Below are positions 53,738 to 63,396 of a stretch of 64,000 nucleotides of DNA, one piece after another; the first letter of the stretch is position 1; the number at the start of each line of letters is the position of its first letter. The stretch lies in NCBI GenBank assembly GCA_016648135.1, contig JADDOH010005123.1:1-64000 (forward strand), written 5' to 3'. A model generated the notes under the pieces. The model was not told the DNA's origin and made no database searches. It saw only the letters and a list, made by a program, of their open reading frames with translations. This stretch comes from Agrypnia vestita (Eukaryota; Arthropoda; Insecta; Trichoptera; Phryganeidae). The translations under genes were made by a program, and so were the position numbers.

Positions 53738-54785
53738 TATTGGCACCAGTTAATAAAATTTGTATATTTGTTTAAATTAACTTCTAAAACATTTTAATCA
53801 AATTAAAATAAACTCAAATGATTAAAGCAAAGTTAATTATAAATTTGATTCAAAATTATGAACTTTATTTGGCGAAACCCTATTTTGCCACCAGCTAGTG
53901 TCGATGTTCTGTCATTACATATTTTATAACATTATTAAAAATTATTTTCAACATTGTCTAATTTGTAATAGCCGTATTCAAGATTACCTAATTGTTGTAA
54001 ATGTTAACTACATACTTGTGCTTTGGATTATTTTATAATAGTTACGTTTGTACAATTTCATTATCTGTTACATGACTTAAAATATAATATAGTATTCTGT
54101 ATATTATATTTTACGGAAAAGAAGGGGAAAAGGCAATGCTTCCACTAGTTTTTGGATCACTGTTTGCGCAAAAGAATCTTTCACGCAATTTGAAAATGAA
54201 TGAAGAGAAGCATTATCATCAGCATACATACATTTTAATACCTACATCTTCTTCTTTAATGGCCTAACGAAACTAGGAAGTCCACGACTGCAGTCACTAC
54301 AGAGCGCCATCTAGCCTTTGATCTCAAGGTTGTGGTTGACACTTGCTTATCTCTTGCAGGTCCGTTTTTATTAAACTATTGAATACTCCAAGATTATACA
54401 TATAGACTTCTAACATTCCACATAGCATATTTCAAAACATTACATCTCTCCATTGATTGTTTGCCATTGTATAGCCGGTATCAGTCCTTGAACTAATGAA
54501 CCAAAAATAAATTTTTAATGTATTGTAGTACTATTAAATTTGTACACATACAAAGTATTGAAGCACCATCTAGCGGATAGCGCTCAAATTATTTATGGAA
54601 TCGTAGAAGGGCGCCGTCTAGCTTCCTTTGAACATTATTTAATGTGAGAGAATTAATAAAGCTTGAAAATAGAAACATCTGTTATTTTCTGTCTTGAATT
54701 TGAGACTCATTTGCGATTTTGTATGACCAAAGGGAAGATATCTGTCTATCTTCCTGTCTAACTCCCATCAGACACGAATAAAGGA
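53738..54785. other. no gene seen; CTCF-like cores
   Basis: AT-rich. AGCGCCATCTAG (54303-54314), AGCACCATCTAG (54562-54573) and GCGCCGTCTAG (54611-54621) resemble inverted CTCF core sites. Confidence 0.4.
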
Positions 54786-55467
54786 TCAAACTGCATCATT
54801 TGTACCTAGCGTGATCACAAAGAAGTAGAAGAAGAAGAAGAAATCTGAGCGAAAGAAATCGTGATCACGGAGAATCATCTCTATCATTTTATAGCGACTT
54901 GGACCAGATCCATTCAAGATACAAATACAAAGTATCTGATCCTGGTAGAGCAGTAGTCTGGCGGCCAACGGTTGGCACTCTGTCTTCACCTATGATGCAC
55001 GGCAGTTGTCTACACTGCCTGTAGCTCCATAAAACATAACAATTAACTTCATTTAGAGAGAACATCTATGTACAATAAATAAATATATATAAATAAAATT
55101 GCAGTTCCGAATTACGTTGTGTGTTGCTTTAATAAAATGGTTATATAAAAATTATATCCTCATTATTTGAGACAATCACAGCCTTTTGAAAAAGTTTACC
55201 CAAATATAGTTTTGAGGTAAGGAGTGTATATAAAAAGCATTTTTTAATTTTATTTAAACGCAGTAACAATATAATCTGAGTATATCGTGCGATATACAGT
55301 CAGGCTGGTTCCCGTATTTATTTATCCTATTTATATCACCTGAAATCAAAAAAATATATATCAGCACAACAAGAAAATATTTTCCTCAATTGATGAGCAA
55401 GAAATTTAAATAAAAGCAAAAATAAAAAGTATATATCGCACTCAATTTATTATTCTGATTGATCAAG
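54786..55467. other. no gene seen
   Basis: Contains a GAAGAA run near 54830. One minus-strand frame (54786-54989) and another overlapping frame are open but not recognised. Confidence 0.4.
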
Positions 55468-55607
55468 AGCTGGTTGTATTAACTCGGTTTAGAGTAAACT
55501 TTCGTTTAAATTATGGATTTTTGCGTTTTTTGTCAATCAAACAACTCATTTTCTTAAAAATTTATGCTTTAAACAAACTGTTAGTATAAACCGAGTTGAT
55601 ACAACCT
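55468..55607. mobile_element. PIF/Harbinger-type MITE H, copy 3 (diverged)
   Basis: TGGTTGTATTAACTCGGTTT ... ACCGAGTTGATACAACC are inverted ends. The interior ATGGATTTTTGCGTTTTTTG and AAAAATTTATGCTTTAAAC parallels the copies at 9701 and 33914. The terminal GGCCC is lost. Confidence 0.6.
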
Positions 55608-55984
55608 TGTCACAAGAATCTCGAAACTAATATTTTGTCTTTCTTAGTTACATGGAAAATAAAATATCATATCCCGACCTTTTCAAAAAAATAATTTTTT
55701 GATATTGTATGTCATATTTTTGTACATCATTCTACAATCTACCAAAAGATAATGTTTGTGTGACTTTCCAGTATTGTTTTTCAATGAAAATTTACTTTTC
55801 ATATATCGTCATGATCGTAGAACAACGACGGATCTGCAAAAAATTCCATTTTAAATTTTTCAGATCGTTAAAAAGTGAAAAAAAGAAGCCATCTTATGGT
55901 ATATAAAAAGTGTATTTTTCCTCATTAATTAAACCGTCATTATAAGGCGTTGGTATAACGAGGGTTCTGATTTGCGATCATAGA

Positions 55985-56240
55985 ACAATGCATACTCTGT
56001 AAAATTTCATACTTTGGTCACATAATGAAAGGCGAAAAGTACACTATCCTTCAGCTCGTCATAAAGGGAAAGATTGAGGGTCGCAAACGGCATTCCTGTC
56101 TTCGAAACATCCGAGAGTGGACTGAGATAAGAAACGTGGAAGAGCTATTCCGCACTGCCCTGGACAGGGAAACTTTCTCCCAGATGATCCCCGACATCGG
56201 GGGGACCCGACAGGGCACATGAAGAAAAAGAAGAACAAAA
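55985..56240 (+). pseudogene. LINE C-terminal fragment
   Basis: Translation gives HIMKGEKYTILQLVIKGKIE, SCLRNIREW and a tail ending GTRQGT before the TGA. This is the C-terminus of the insect endonuclease-reverse transcriptase LINE group (GHVMR..KY.LLQLI..GKIEG). An A-rich tail (GAAGAAAAAGAAG) follows. It is truncated and inactive. Confidence 0.7.
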
Positions 56241-56801
56241 CAGCATGTGTAAAAACGTTGTTGTACTGCGCTGACTATATTTGAGGTTTTAAAGGTATCC
56301 ACTTTAAATAACTAACCAAGTTTCAAAGGAAAATCTTTTGTTGTTATCGAGCTTTGACATGAAGTGTTTTTATGTAAATAAAACTTCAAACTGCTCTCCT
56401 GCAAGCTTGGGAAAAATCACATGCGTTGTTGTTCGACGATTATGATGATATATTTCATTAAACTGAGTGCAAGAATATTCCTTTTAAAATGTGAGTGATA
56501 AGAAATTTTTTATTTATTGAAATTAACGGACGTAGTTCAATAAAATATGATGATGATGTTATATCATGTTGATATCCAAAAGTATCACTTTTCATCCTTA
56601 CAGTGCTACTTGAATTAGAAGAGCAAAAAACTTTAAGCCCCGTTATCTCAGAACGTATATTTTGGAAATGTTATAGCCTTGCACTCAGGGTGCGTAAAGT
56701 CTGCGTTTAATTATTTAAATATGTATGTAAAATTCATCATTTGAATGGAATTTCGAATTTGGCAGCATTATTTTGGGAAATAAAATATCCAAATTTCTTA
56801 C
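56241..56801. other. intron of the DUF229 gene, no other feature seen
   Basis: Starts from the GTAAGA donor at 56801-56800 on the minus strand and extends to lower coordinates. No acceptor or last exon was identified. Confidence 0.4.
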
Positions 56802-57005
56802 CTAATACCCGCATAGCTGATCCGTGTCGTTGTTCAACACTCCCCTCGAACATTCCGTTACTCGGGAACACTTTGAATGTTACTCTGATCAAGGGCTTGG
56901 GCTCTCCCGATGTGAAACTTCTAAGCACCATGGATGCGTTAGTAATATTGGCTACTGCCAGCCTGGCACACCTTCTGGTGTCTCCAGGTTTCAGAAAACT
57001 CTCAG
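56802..57005 (-). CDS. DUF229 penultimate exon
   Basis: 204 bp. Acceptor CTCATTACAG before 57005; donor TTAG|GTAAGA after 56802. It encodes ESFLKPGDTRRCARLAVANI, a TSGEPKPLIRVTFKVFPSN stretch and EGSVEQRHGSAMRVL. The two-base start matches the one base left by the previous exon. One base is carried to an unseen next exon. Confidence 0.8.
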
Positions 57006-60000
57006 CTGTAATGAGAAAATGTTAAGAATTAGTATTCCTCTTCTATTGCGGCCTCGTGTGATTCATAAGTTCAGCAGCAGCCACTCCATCTATTGTGGTC
57101 TGGTCTAAAATGTATTTTATAGAGTTGAAGAAAATATAGGATAGACTAAATTTGGTCTTCGGTGTTGTCTTGGAACCCATGAAGCGCTCTTCAATATCCA
57201 AGTACTAACAACTCGCTTGCCCCGTATTTTGACAAATGTAGTCAGAATTTCCCTGGAACAAATGGCAGGCCACGCGATGCGTGAACGCATTACCAAGAAT
57301 TTACTGTAATTACATTATTTTCTATATGAATGCACAAAGATAATAATTGTTTATCATAGATAAATAAATAGACAAAACTTACAAATTTTTTGATTATTTT
57401 TATTGTGATCACATTTCTTTTTAAAAATCATTTAAATACAAAATAAATAAATGTTTATAAACATTTTTGTACTTGACTTTTTAAGGGATCTCCCAGGAAG
57501 TCCATTATTTTGGAACGGGGCAATTAAGTGGTTAATACAGTAAAACCTCGTTAATTCGAAATTCAAGGGACCCAAAAAAATGTCGAATTACGTGGAACCC
57601 CGTTAATTCGAAATTTAAGGCACAATAAAAAATTATAAATCACAGTAGGTACAAATGCGAAATTCGCCAAAAATCATAAAACTCGTGAAAAAAGTCATTA
57701 ATTTAGTGAAAAACGTCTGTATTCTTGTATATTTCAAGAAATCATTTTGAAAACACGATACTTATTATGCTAATACGAATACCGCGACATTTATATTACT
57801 AAAGTACATATATATTTGTCATTCTCACTTGCGAAAAAATCGAAATATTTTTATTATTTTCGTCAAATTTCAAATTACATATTTTGAATTACGAATTACC
57901 GGGGCTTTCGAATTATCGGGGTTAATCTACAATGAAATTAGCATTTTGGGACTTGTGGATTTCAAAAATTTCGGAGTTCGAATTAACAAGGTTTTACTGT
58001 ACAGAGATATCAGTCAAATGAGTATTCTTATTTCACTGATTTTTAAAAAGCATTTATTCAAATTCTAAAAGCAGCTGGAATGACTCCTACAATGCATACA
58101 TTTATTAACAAATTAATATAAAATTCTTTGAGAAAATCATTTTATTTTGTTGCATATGGTAAATATTTATATATTGTAATTATTTTATTGAATACATAAA
58201 TATATTACGGAGGAATACCTAAAGTATGAACTCCATATTTAGTATATTTACAGAGATATTCACAAAATTAGAGGCAATGTCAGTTTACAACACCAAGGGT
58301 ATAAAGGATAAAGAATAAGAATTAGCCTCTATATAGACAGAAACAGTCTATAGAGAAAGGTAATTATACGTCTACCGGATGTCCGATGTAAGAATTTCTT
58401 AGCACCCCTAATACCTATTAGCATAAGATGAAGGATTGGTTGACATAAAAAAAAAAACTAACCCATTTTATTATACTCCCTTTCTCATTGAAACAGGTTT
58501 CGCGCCTACTCGGGGTCGAAAATTAAACAATATATAAATTGTTAAAATTTCGAAAAATCCAAAATTATGCTATAATTGAGCCCTTGCCCGGAATAACGTT
58601 GTATCCAACACAAATGTCAATTTTGAGTTATTGATGGAGTTATATTAGGTATATTATTATGCGTCGTTTAAGGTAAATAATATGTCAAGAAAAAAATATT
58701 TAGGCTTCTGGCTGCATTTTAAAGTTATTGGTTTGTGGAATAACGTTGTATAGTGTTTCTCAAAATGGCGTCGCCGAGCGTCAATATCGTGGAGCGTGGT
58801 TTAATTCACATGAATAAATGAAGAAAACGAACATCTAATGTTTTAAATTGGAAAGATATCAAAGCCAATAAGTTGAAGGATGCAGGAAAGAAGCTTTTAT
58901 CCAGAAAAAATATTATCAAACCTGCAATTGACCCGCCAGAACATGTTTGTGGAATAACGTTGTATACGATTTGGCAGTTCTGATTGATATTGTGATTTCA
59001 TATGTGACAATATTATTTTGTCGAACGTTAACCGATTTTACTCAATTGATCTATCCATATTGATATTTGAAATGCTTTTTGGTAATAATGCTGGCTTTAT
59101 AGTGCTCTTTATATCGTAACTTAATATAACACCGATACAAAAAGTTTATTTAATTCCTCATTCTTTTTCGCAGGGTCGAGTTTGTGCCAAAAATGTTTAA
59201 ATCCGGGATGTTTTCTCCATTTTAATATCAAGATAAATATTTAATCAGTATTCAGGTTACTGAATTACAATGAAAAAAGTAATCATCTCGTCTTGTGTAT
59301 TAAGAAATTGAATGTCCGACGCCGTATTCAGCAAACAGACGGAGATATGTAATAGTATGTACGAGAGACTTATCGTTCCGTAAAAGCTCTTTACCTACTA
59401 ATGATCTCATCACAATCAGAGCTCAAACCTTCCACAAAGAATTAGAATCATGGACCTCCTATAGCTTTCTACCAACTATTTGTGGAAGGAGGGCAAGATT
59501 GGCTACCGTTTGGAAAAAAATCATGCAGTGAGGGAGCCTGGAACTAACTTCAATGTATTCCAATCTACTGCCAATAAGACTGTTAAGCTCAAGGACCTCG
59601 ATGACATTTGTGAATTCATGTTAGATGAGCACATGCTGCTTTTAAAAGGCATTATCAAGTAAAGCAGAATAAAAAAATCCATTTTGCGGAATAACGTTGT
59701 TTGTGAAAATTTCATATACAACGTTTTTCCACTGATTCAGCATGTTTTTTTACAATAGATTCAAATTTAATTGACTTTTCCCCCTATTTTATATTGAGAT
59801 TAGTTAAGAATTATATGTTTGTTATATTTAAAATATAAAATGTAATAAATTGGAACTGGTTTCGTTTTTTCAATTTTTCTCGGAATGAGAGTATTGTTGG
59901 ATACAACGTTATTCCGGGCAAGGGCTCAATTATTAAAAAATTTTAAACAAAAATTTGTTAGATCATTTTTATCGTCGCCACGAGTCTGCCTGCAAAGTTT

Positions 60001-62430
60001 CAGCTCGATTGGATCAGGGGAAAAGGGTTAAAAATGGATCCAAAGTTTTTTCGACAGACAAGCAGACGCTACGAGTTAAAAGACATTTTAGCTTAAAATT
60101 TTTCTTACATTGGTCCAGCAACATGTTGATGTGCTTCACCACTTCGTCGGCCGAAGCTTTAGCTTTGTCTGAGTCTGCCGGAATCTGCGCCTCTCTGTTG
60201 CACATGCAGTACTCGGGAAGAATTCCTATTTGCGTGCATCTGTTGACATTGCAATAGTTTAACATAAAAATAGCTTTTTGCTTCAGCGCACAATGAAGAT
60301 GACTAATTTGAGTGACAGAATTTTCAAACGCAGTATTCTCAAGTTTTTGGATTGCTGGGATTTAGCTTTTTACAATATTTAAGATTTGTGATGTCCGATA
60401 TTACAATTGCACATTCTTTCAGTCATTTGAAGGCAAAGAGAAGTATTCATCGTGTTAAAAAAATGCATTGCGATTTAACAGACACATGTAACCCTGCATT
60501 AAATATGTTTTTCCAACATATTTTTTCCTATTTGGAATATACAAAGTATAAAAATACCCATAGCAAAGGTTTTTATATGTATGTTAAAGTTCACCGGCGA
60601 ATGAATGTTCATAGCTGTTGTGTCGATATTGAGTAAAATATTGATGGCCTGTATACATGCATTGTTATACATAGTTGTGTTCACAGGGCTTTGTCCACAC
60701 AGATATATTTTTTACAAGATGAATAAAATGGGACAATAGAGCTTATCATATTTTTATAGCATTAATATTAGCAGCACAATTTATATCCATGCCTAACACT
60801 TGCCACTGATATTTTAATAAAATAGGTGTTTTAATATGGGCCACGATATTTTAATATAAATGAAAAACGATTGTTACAATGAAAAGCCCACTCACGTCCG
60901 CCTTTCATCAAAAGGTCTGAGGATTGACTTGCCAATAGCGTTCGGCCTGAGCTTCTTTGCTATTTCTCCCAAATCGTCTTCAGCTAGATCCACCAAGGTC
61001 TCGTGGATGTCGTAAAAACTGAGCAATCCCGCCTTGTGATAGTTGAGCCCTTTCTGAAATAAAAATGAGAACACTTTCAACATTATAATTGATGTAAATT
61101 GTATCATAAACCCGTTAGGCTATTGCAGTATGATTGGTGAAGGTAGCAGGCATTATCATGTACACTGGTATCAATGACATAAATGTGTTTCCACTCACAC
61201 TGTTTGCAAATAATAAAAGTTAATGTCTTTCAATAAAATAAGATTATGCTTTAACTCCATAGCACTGGACCGCGACCAAAAGAAAGAACTTCACTTTACC
61301 TGAAGAAAGCAATAAAGCAAAGAGTCAAATATAGGCTATGGATCTTAAGATGAATAAATGAATGTCAATGAGTACGTCTTAAGTGAGAAATTACTGTATT
61401 TGAATTAGTTTTAAATGTAGGTCCTGACCCTGAAAGCATTTCAGTGCTTATTATGTACGTTAATGTGTGAATTGTAGTGCCTATCTATTTGTCGGCAATG
61501 TTTTCTTTAATTTTTGGATCACTGTGTGGATAAAAAATTCTATTGTGTGTTGTAAGGATGTTATGAATTATGCCCCAGGGGAGAAATTAAGAACTTTACC
61601 ATACTACTATAACAAAGTGTAAATACGAAGTTAGTGTCTTGTGGGTATACAAAATTTTAGGCCGCATATTAGAATGCATATTGGGAAAGATGATACAGTA
61701 GAACCTTGTTAAATCGAAATTCAAGTAAATTTTTTTTCAATTTTGTCAAATTTAAAAAAAAAAATTGAATTATGCGGACTAAAATGTATTTTAGGGCTAA
61801 AAATTATTACGAATTACCGGGGTTTTCGAATTATCGGGATTAATTTATATGAAATTAATATTTTGTGACTTGTATGAATTATGGTGAACTTCGAATTATC
61901 GGGGTTTTATTTTATATTGTGTTTTCGAAATGATTTTTACGATTTTTGGTGATTTTTTTTACACATTGAATTTCGAATTAACGAGGTTCTACTATACTTG
62001 GTTGCCAATCTTTGATAGGAGTCGACAAAAGAAGAAGGGTCTAATTAAAAATTTGTGCTATGATGTCAAATCATGTGATCCACACAGTTTACAAGGAGCA
62101 TTGCTTGAAGATATTATCCTTAAAACATACAAATGACCATGGTAAACGTTATTGGTAAATGTTAATGGTAAATGTTATTGGTAAGACATGATTATGAAAG
62201 ATGTTCATTTAACAATGTGGTAAGACCTGCAAATGTGGATGAGACTTCTTTAATGTTTCAGGGAGCAATATTCCCAGAAACGGCATCCTCTCCTCTATTC
62301 TTCCAATATAAGTTTTCCGGATATCATCAAATCTGTTGCCATGGTCTCCCATCACAAACAGTACTGTGTTGTTAAATTTGTCATTTTCAAACATCCTGGC
62401 GAGGAACTGCAGCAGATCTTCATCCATATT
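56802..62430 (-). CDS. DUF229 sulfatase-like gene, four exons (partial)
   Basis: Minus-strand exons in transcript order: 62430-62227, 61053-60896, 60239-60109, 57005-56802. Splice sites are AG/GT, and phases agree across all three junctions (0, 2+1, 1+2). The product is the second half of a DUF229-family protein, predicted to act in the secretory pathway or at the cell surface. Exon 1 here has MGDHGNRFDDIRKTYIGRIE; the Asp and His are metal-site residues of the alkaline-phosphatase fold. Exon 2 has FYDIHETLVDL. Junctions 2-3 give RRT|CTQIGILPEYCMC, the family's cysteine cluster. Exon 4 has GDTRRCARLAVANIT and a final basic region, ending at TTAG|GTAAGA. Earlier exons lie beyond 64000; the last exon was not found. 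Introns carry a pogo-like MITE, repeat M and a TIR transposon. Substrate unknown. Confidence 0.85.
57538..57999. mobile_element. pogo-like MITE, 462 bp
   Basis: The ends CAGTAAAACCTCGTTAATTC and, inverted, CAGTAAAACCTTGTTAATTC are flanked by TA (57536-57537, 58000-58001). Inner AATTCGAAATT and CGAATTATCGGGG words. It lies in an intron of the DUF229 gene; related to the element at 61696-61994. Confidence 0.88.
58002..58449. other. intron, nothing further seen
   Basis: AT-rich intron of the DUF229 gene. Confidence 0.4.
58578..59927. mobile_element. 1.35-kb TIR transposon with iterated GGAATAACGTTGTAT sites
   Basis: The inverted ends GAGCCCTTGCCCGGAATAAC / GTTATTCCGGGCAAGGGCTC extend about 34 bp (to GTTGTATCCAAC). 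The insertion in repeat M gives a short duplication, 4 bp (AATT) or 2 bp (AT) depending on where the TIR is taken to start. GGAATAACGTTGTAT or close variants occur at 58590, 58737, 58951 and 59698, and inverted at 59901-59915. The superfamily is not assigned. Confidence 0.83.
58825..59662 (+). pseudogene. remnant protein pieces of the TIR transposon
   Basis: Two coding-like pieces lie inside the element. About 58825-58950 reads VLNWKDIKANKLKDAGKKLL then IIKPAIDPPEH; a stop precedes it at 58819-58821. The 59480-59662 frame reads KIGYRLEKNHAVREPG and VKLKDLDDICEFMLDEHMLL. The first resembles the basic NWK...K-x-LRN-x-G start of some uncharacterised arthropod transposon proteins, and the second a short C-terminal KDL...LL segment. 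I cannot name the family. A central catalytic domain is missing. Confidence 0.35.
60109..60239 (-). CDS. DUF229 exon with cysteine cluster
   Basis: 131 bp. Acceptor GTCAACAG before 60239; donor CCAAT|GTAAGA after 60109. It encodes CTQIGILPEYCMCN and a helical stretch with ASADEVVKHINMLLDQ. Other acceptors upstream would extend the frame, but only this one fits both the phase and the family's RTC..AGI..YC.C pattern. Repeat M begins about 30 bp beyond the donor. Confidence 0.8.
60240..60895. other. intron of the DUF229 gene
   Basis: No separate feature is supportable. Small open frames here run through the intron. Confidence 0.5.
60896..61053 (-). CDS. DUF229 exon with DIHET motif
   Basis: 158 bp. 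Acceptor TTTATTTCAG before 61053; donor CGGAC|GTGAGT after 60896. It encodes SFYDIHETLVDLAEDDLGEI and GKSILRPFDERR. It leaves two bases (AC), completed by the next exon to Thr. Confidence 0.85.
61696..61994. mobile_element. pogo-like MITE, 299 bp
   Basis: The ends CAGTAGAACCTTGTTAAATC and, inverted, TAGTAGAACCTCGTTAATTC are flanked by TA (61694-61695, 61995-61996). The interior shares CGAATTATCGGGGTT with the copy at 57538. It lies in an intron of the DUF229 gene. Confidence 0.85.
62227..62430 (-). CDS. DUF229 exon with MGDHG metal site
   Basis: 204 bp, 68 codons. Acceptor TTATTCCAG before 62430; donor CAG|GTCTTA after 62227, which is a weak consensus. The motif MGDHGNRF is the most conserved signature of the family and GRIEERMPF follows as expected. 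Phase 0 at the 3' end. Confidence 0.85.
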
Positions 62431-62848
62431 CTGGAATAAAAAAATAATTACATATACATAATTTGATTAAATACAAAAATTAGAAGTTTTATGAACTATT
62501 TAAAAATAGAAGAACAATAATGCAAAAGTACAATTTTTTTGTAATCACAAAAGCACAGATATAAAATCTATGGCTCACATTATACCTATTGACTATTGTA
62601 AGTTGGTGGGGTTTTTCTTAACAGCTGAAAAACACTTCTTGAAGTCTGTGAAAGCCGATCTTGCAAATTGTGTTGTTACAAAAGAAGGAAAAAAACTTGT
62701 CTTGCGAAAGTAATCTTGCAAATTTGCATACATACCAATGAGAAAAATCAACCAAAAAGTAACGCAGAAAAAACAAATATCAAGAAGTTTTATTCATCTT
62801 TAAAGCACTAACTTTGTGGTCAGGCATTTTATCAAAATGTTACTATAT

Positions 62849-63031
62849 AGAGTGTCTCATAGCTAGTAGCAAAAACGTCACAGGTGGATTCCTGCCTTCA
62901 TAATGAGTAGAAAATGTTCAAGCAACTAGACCTAATATCAATAGTTACGGAGATATGCGATATCAAAGTTTGCATTTTTTTTCAATATTTTTGACCTGTG
63001 AAGTTTTTGCTACTAGCTATGAGACACTCTG
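62849..63031. mobile_element. palindromic MITE family P, internally deleted copy
   Basis: The ends AGAGTGTCTCATAGCTAGTA and their inverse are well kept. The left arm runs to TTTTTTTCAATATTTTTGAC, then jumps to the last 35 bp of the right arm, so most of the right arm and the centre are missing. Confidence 0.82.
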
Positions 63032-63290
63032 AAAAACCATTTAATTATGTTAAGAGTATAACCACTTCCGTAAGTGGTAATATGCTAAGTTAAACAGTTA
63101 AGTTAAGTGAGTTAAATGCTACCAGATTGTTTGTCTTTTTGTCAAGATTGACCCAAGTTATGCGATAAGGCGGTCACAAATAATGTCATTGGAAATTTTA
63201 ACCCTCTCCCCTCCCCTGTGTCGAAAGATGTTACATCATGCTAGATACCCCTCCCATGTGAGATGTCACGTCACAGAACCAAAATTATTT

Positions 63291-63396
63291 TATAATTAAT
63301 ATAAATTATCTTTGTTTAAACCACTTATTTATTGAAACATGTTGATTTTTTTCAATAAATAAGTGGTTTAAACAAAGTTAATTTATATTAATTATA
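63291..63396. repeat. 106-bp palindrome
   Basis: Arms 63291-63336 and 63351-63396 are inverse with one or two mismatches (core CTTTGTTTAAACCACTTATT). The loop is 14 nt. It could be a MITE or a template-switch product. Confidence 0.85.

Larger units (their letters stand above)
58450..60081 (+). repeat. dispersed repeat M, copy e, split by a transposon
   Basis: The left part (58450-58577: CTAACCCATTTTATTATACT ... AAAATTATGCTATAATT) and the right part (59928-60081: AATTATTAAAAAATTTTAAA ... AAGTTTCAGCTCGATTGG ... GCTACGAGTTAAAAG) join to a normal repeat M once the element between them is removed. It ends about 30 bp from the donor of the DUF229 exon at 60109. Confidence 0.8.

Noticed and set aside
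54786..54989. Last exon of the DUF229 gene
   Set aside because: The translation lacks the family's final cysteine pattern, and the phase (two bases needed) could not be satisfied with a clear acceptor.
60014..60265. Longer form of the DUF229 exon starting at the upstream ATG (60265) and reading on past 60109
   Set aside because: The upstream start breaks the phase and the RTC motif, and the downstream extension runs into dispersed repeat M beyond a good GTAAGA donor.
26997..62430. A single DUF229 gene spanning 27-62 kb
   Set aside because: The exon order is opposite to the direction of transcription: the start-codon exon would lie downstream of the C-terminal exons.
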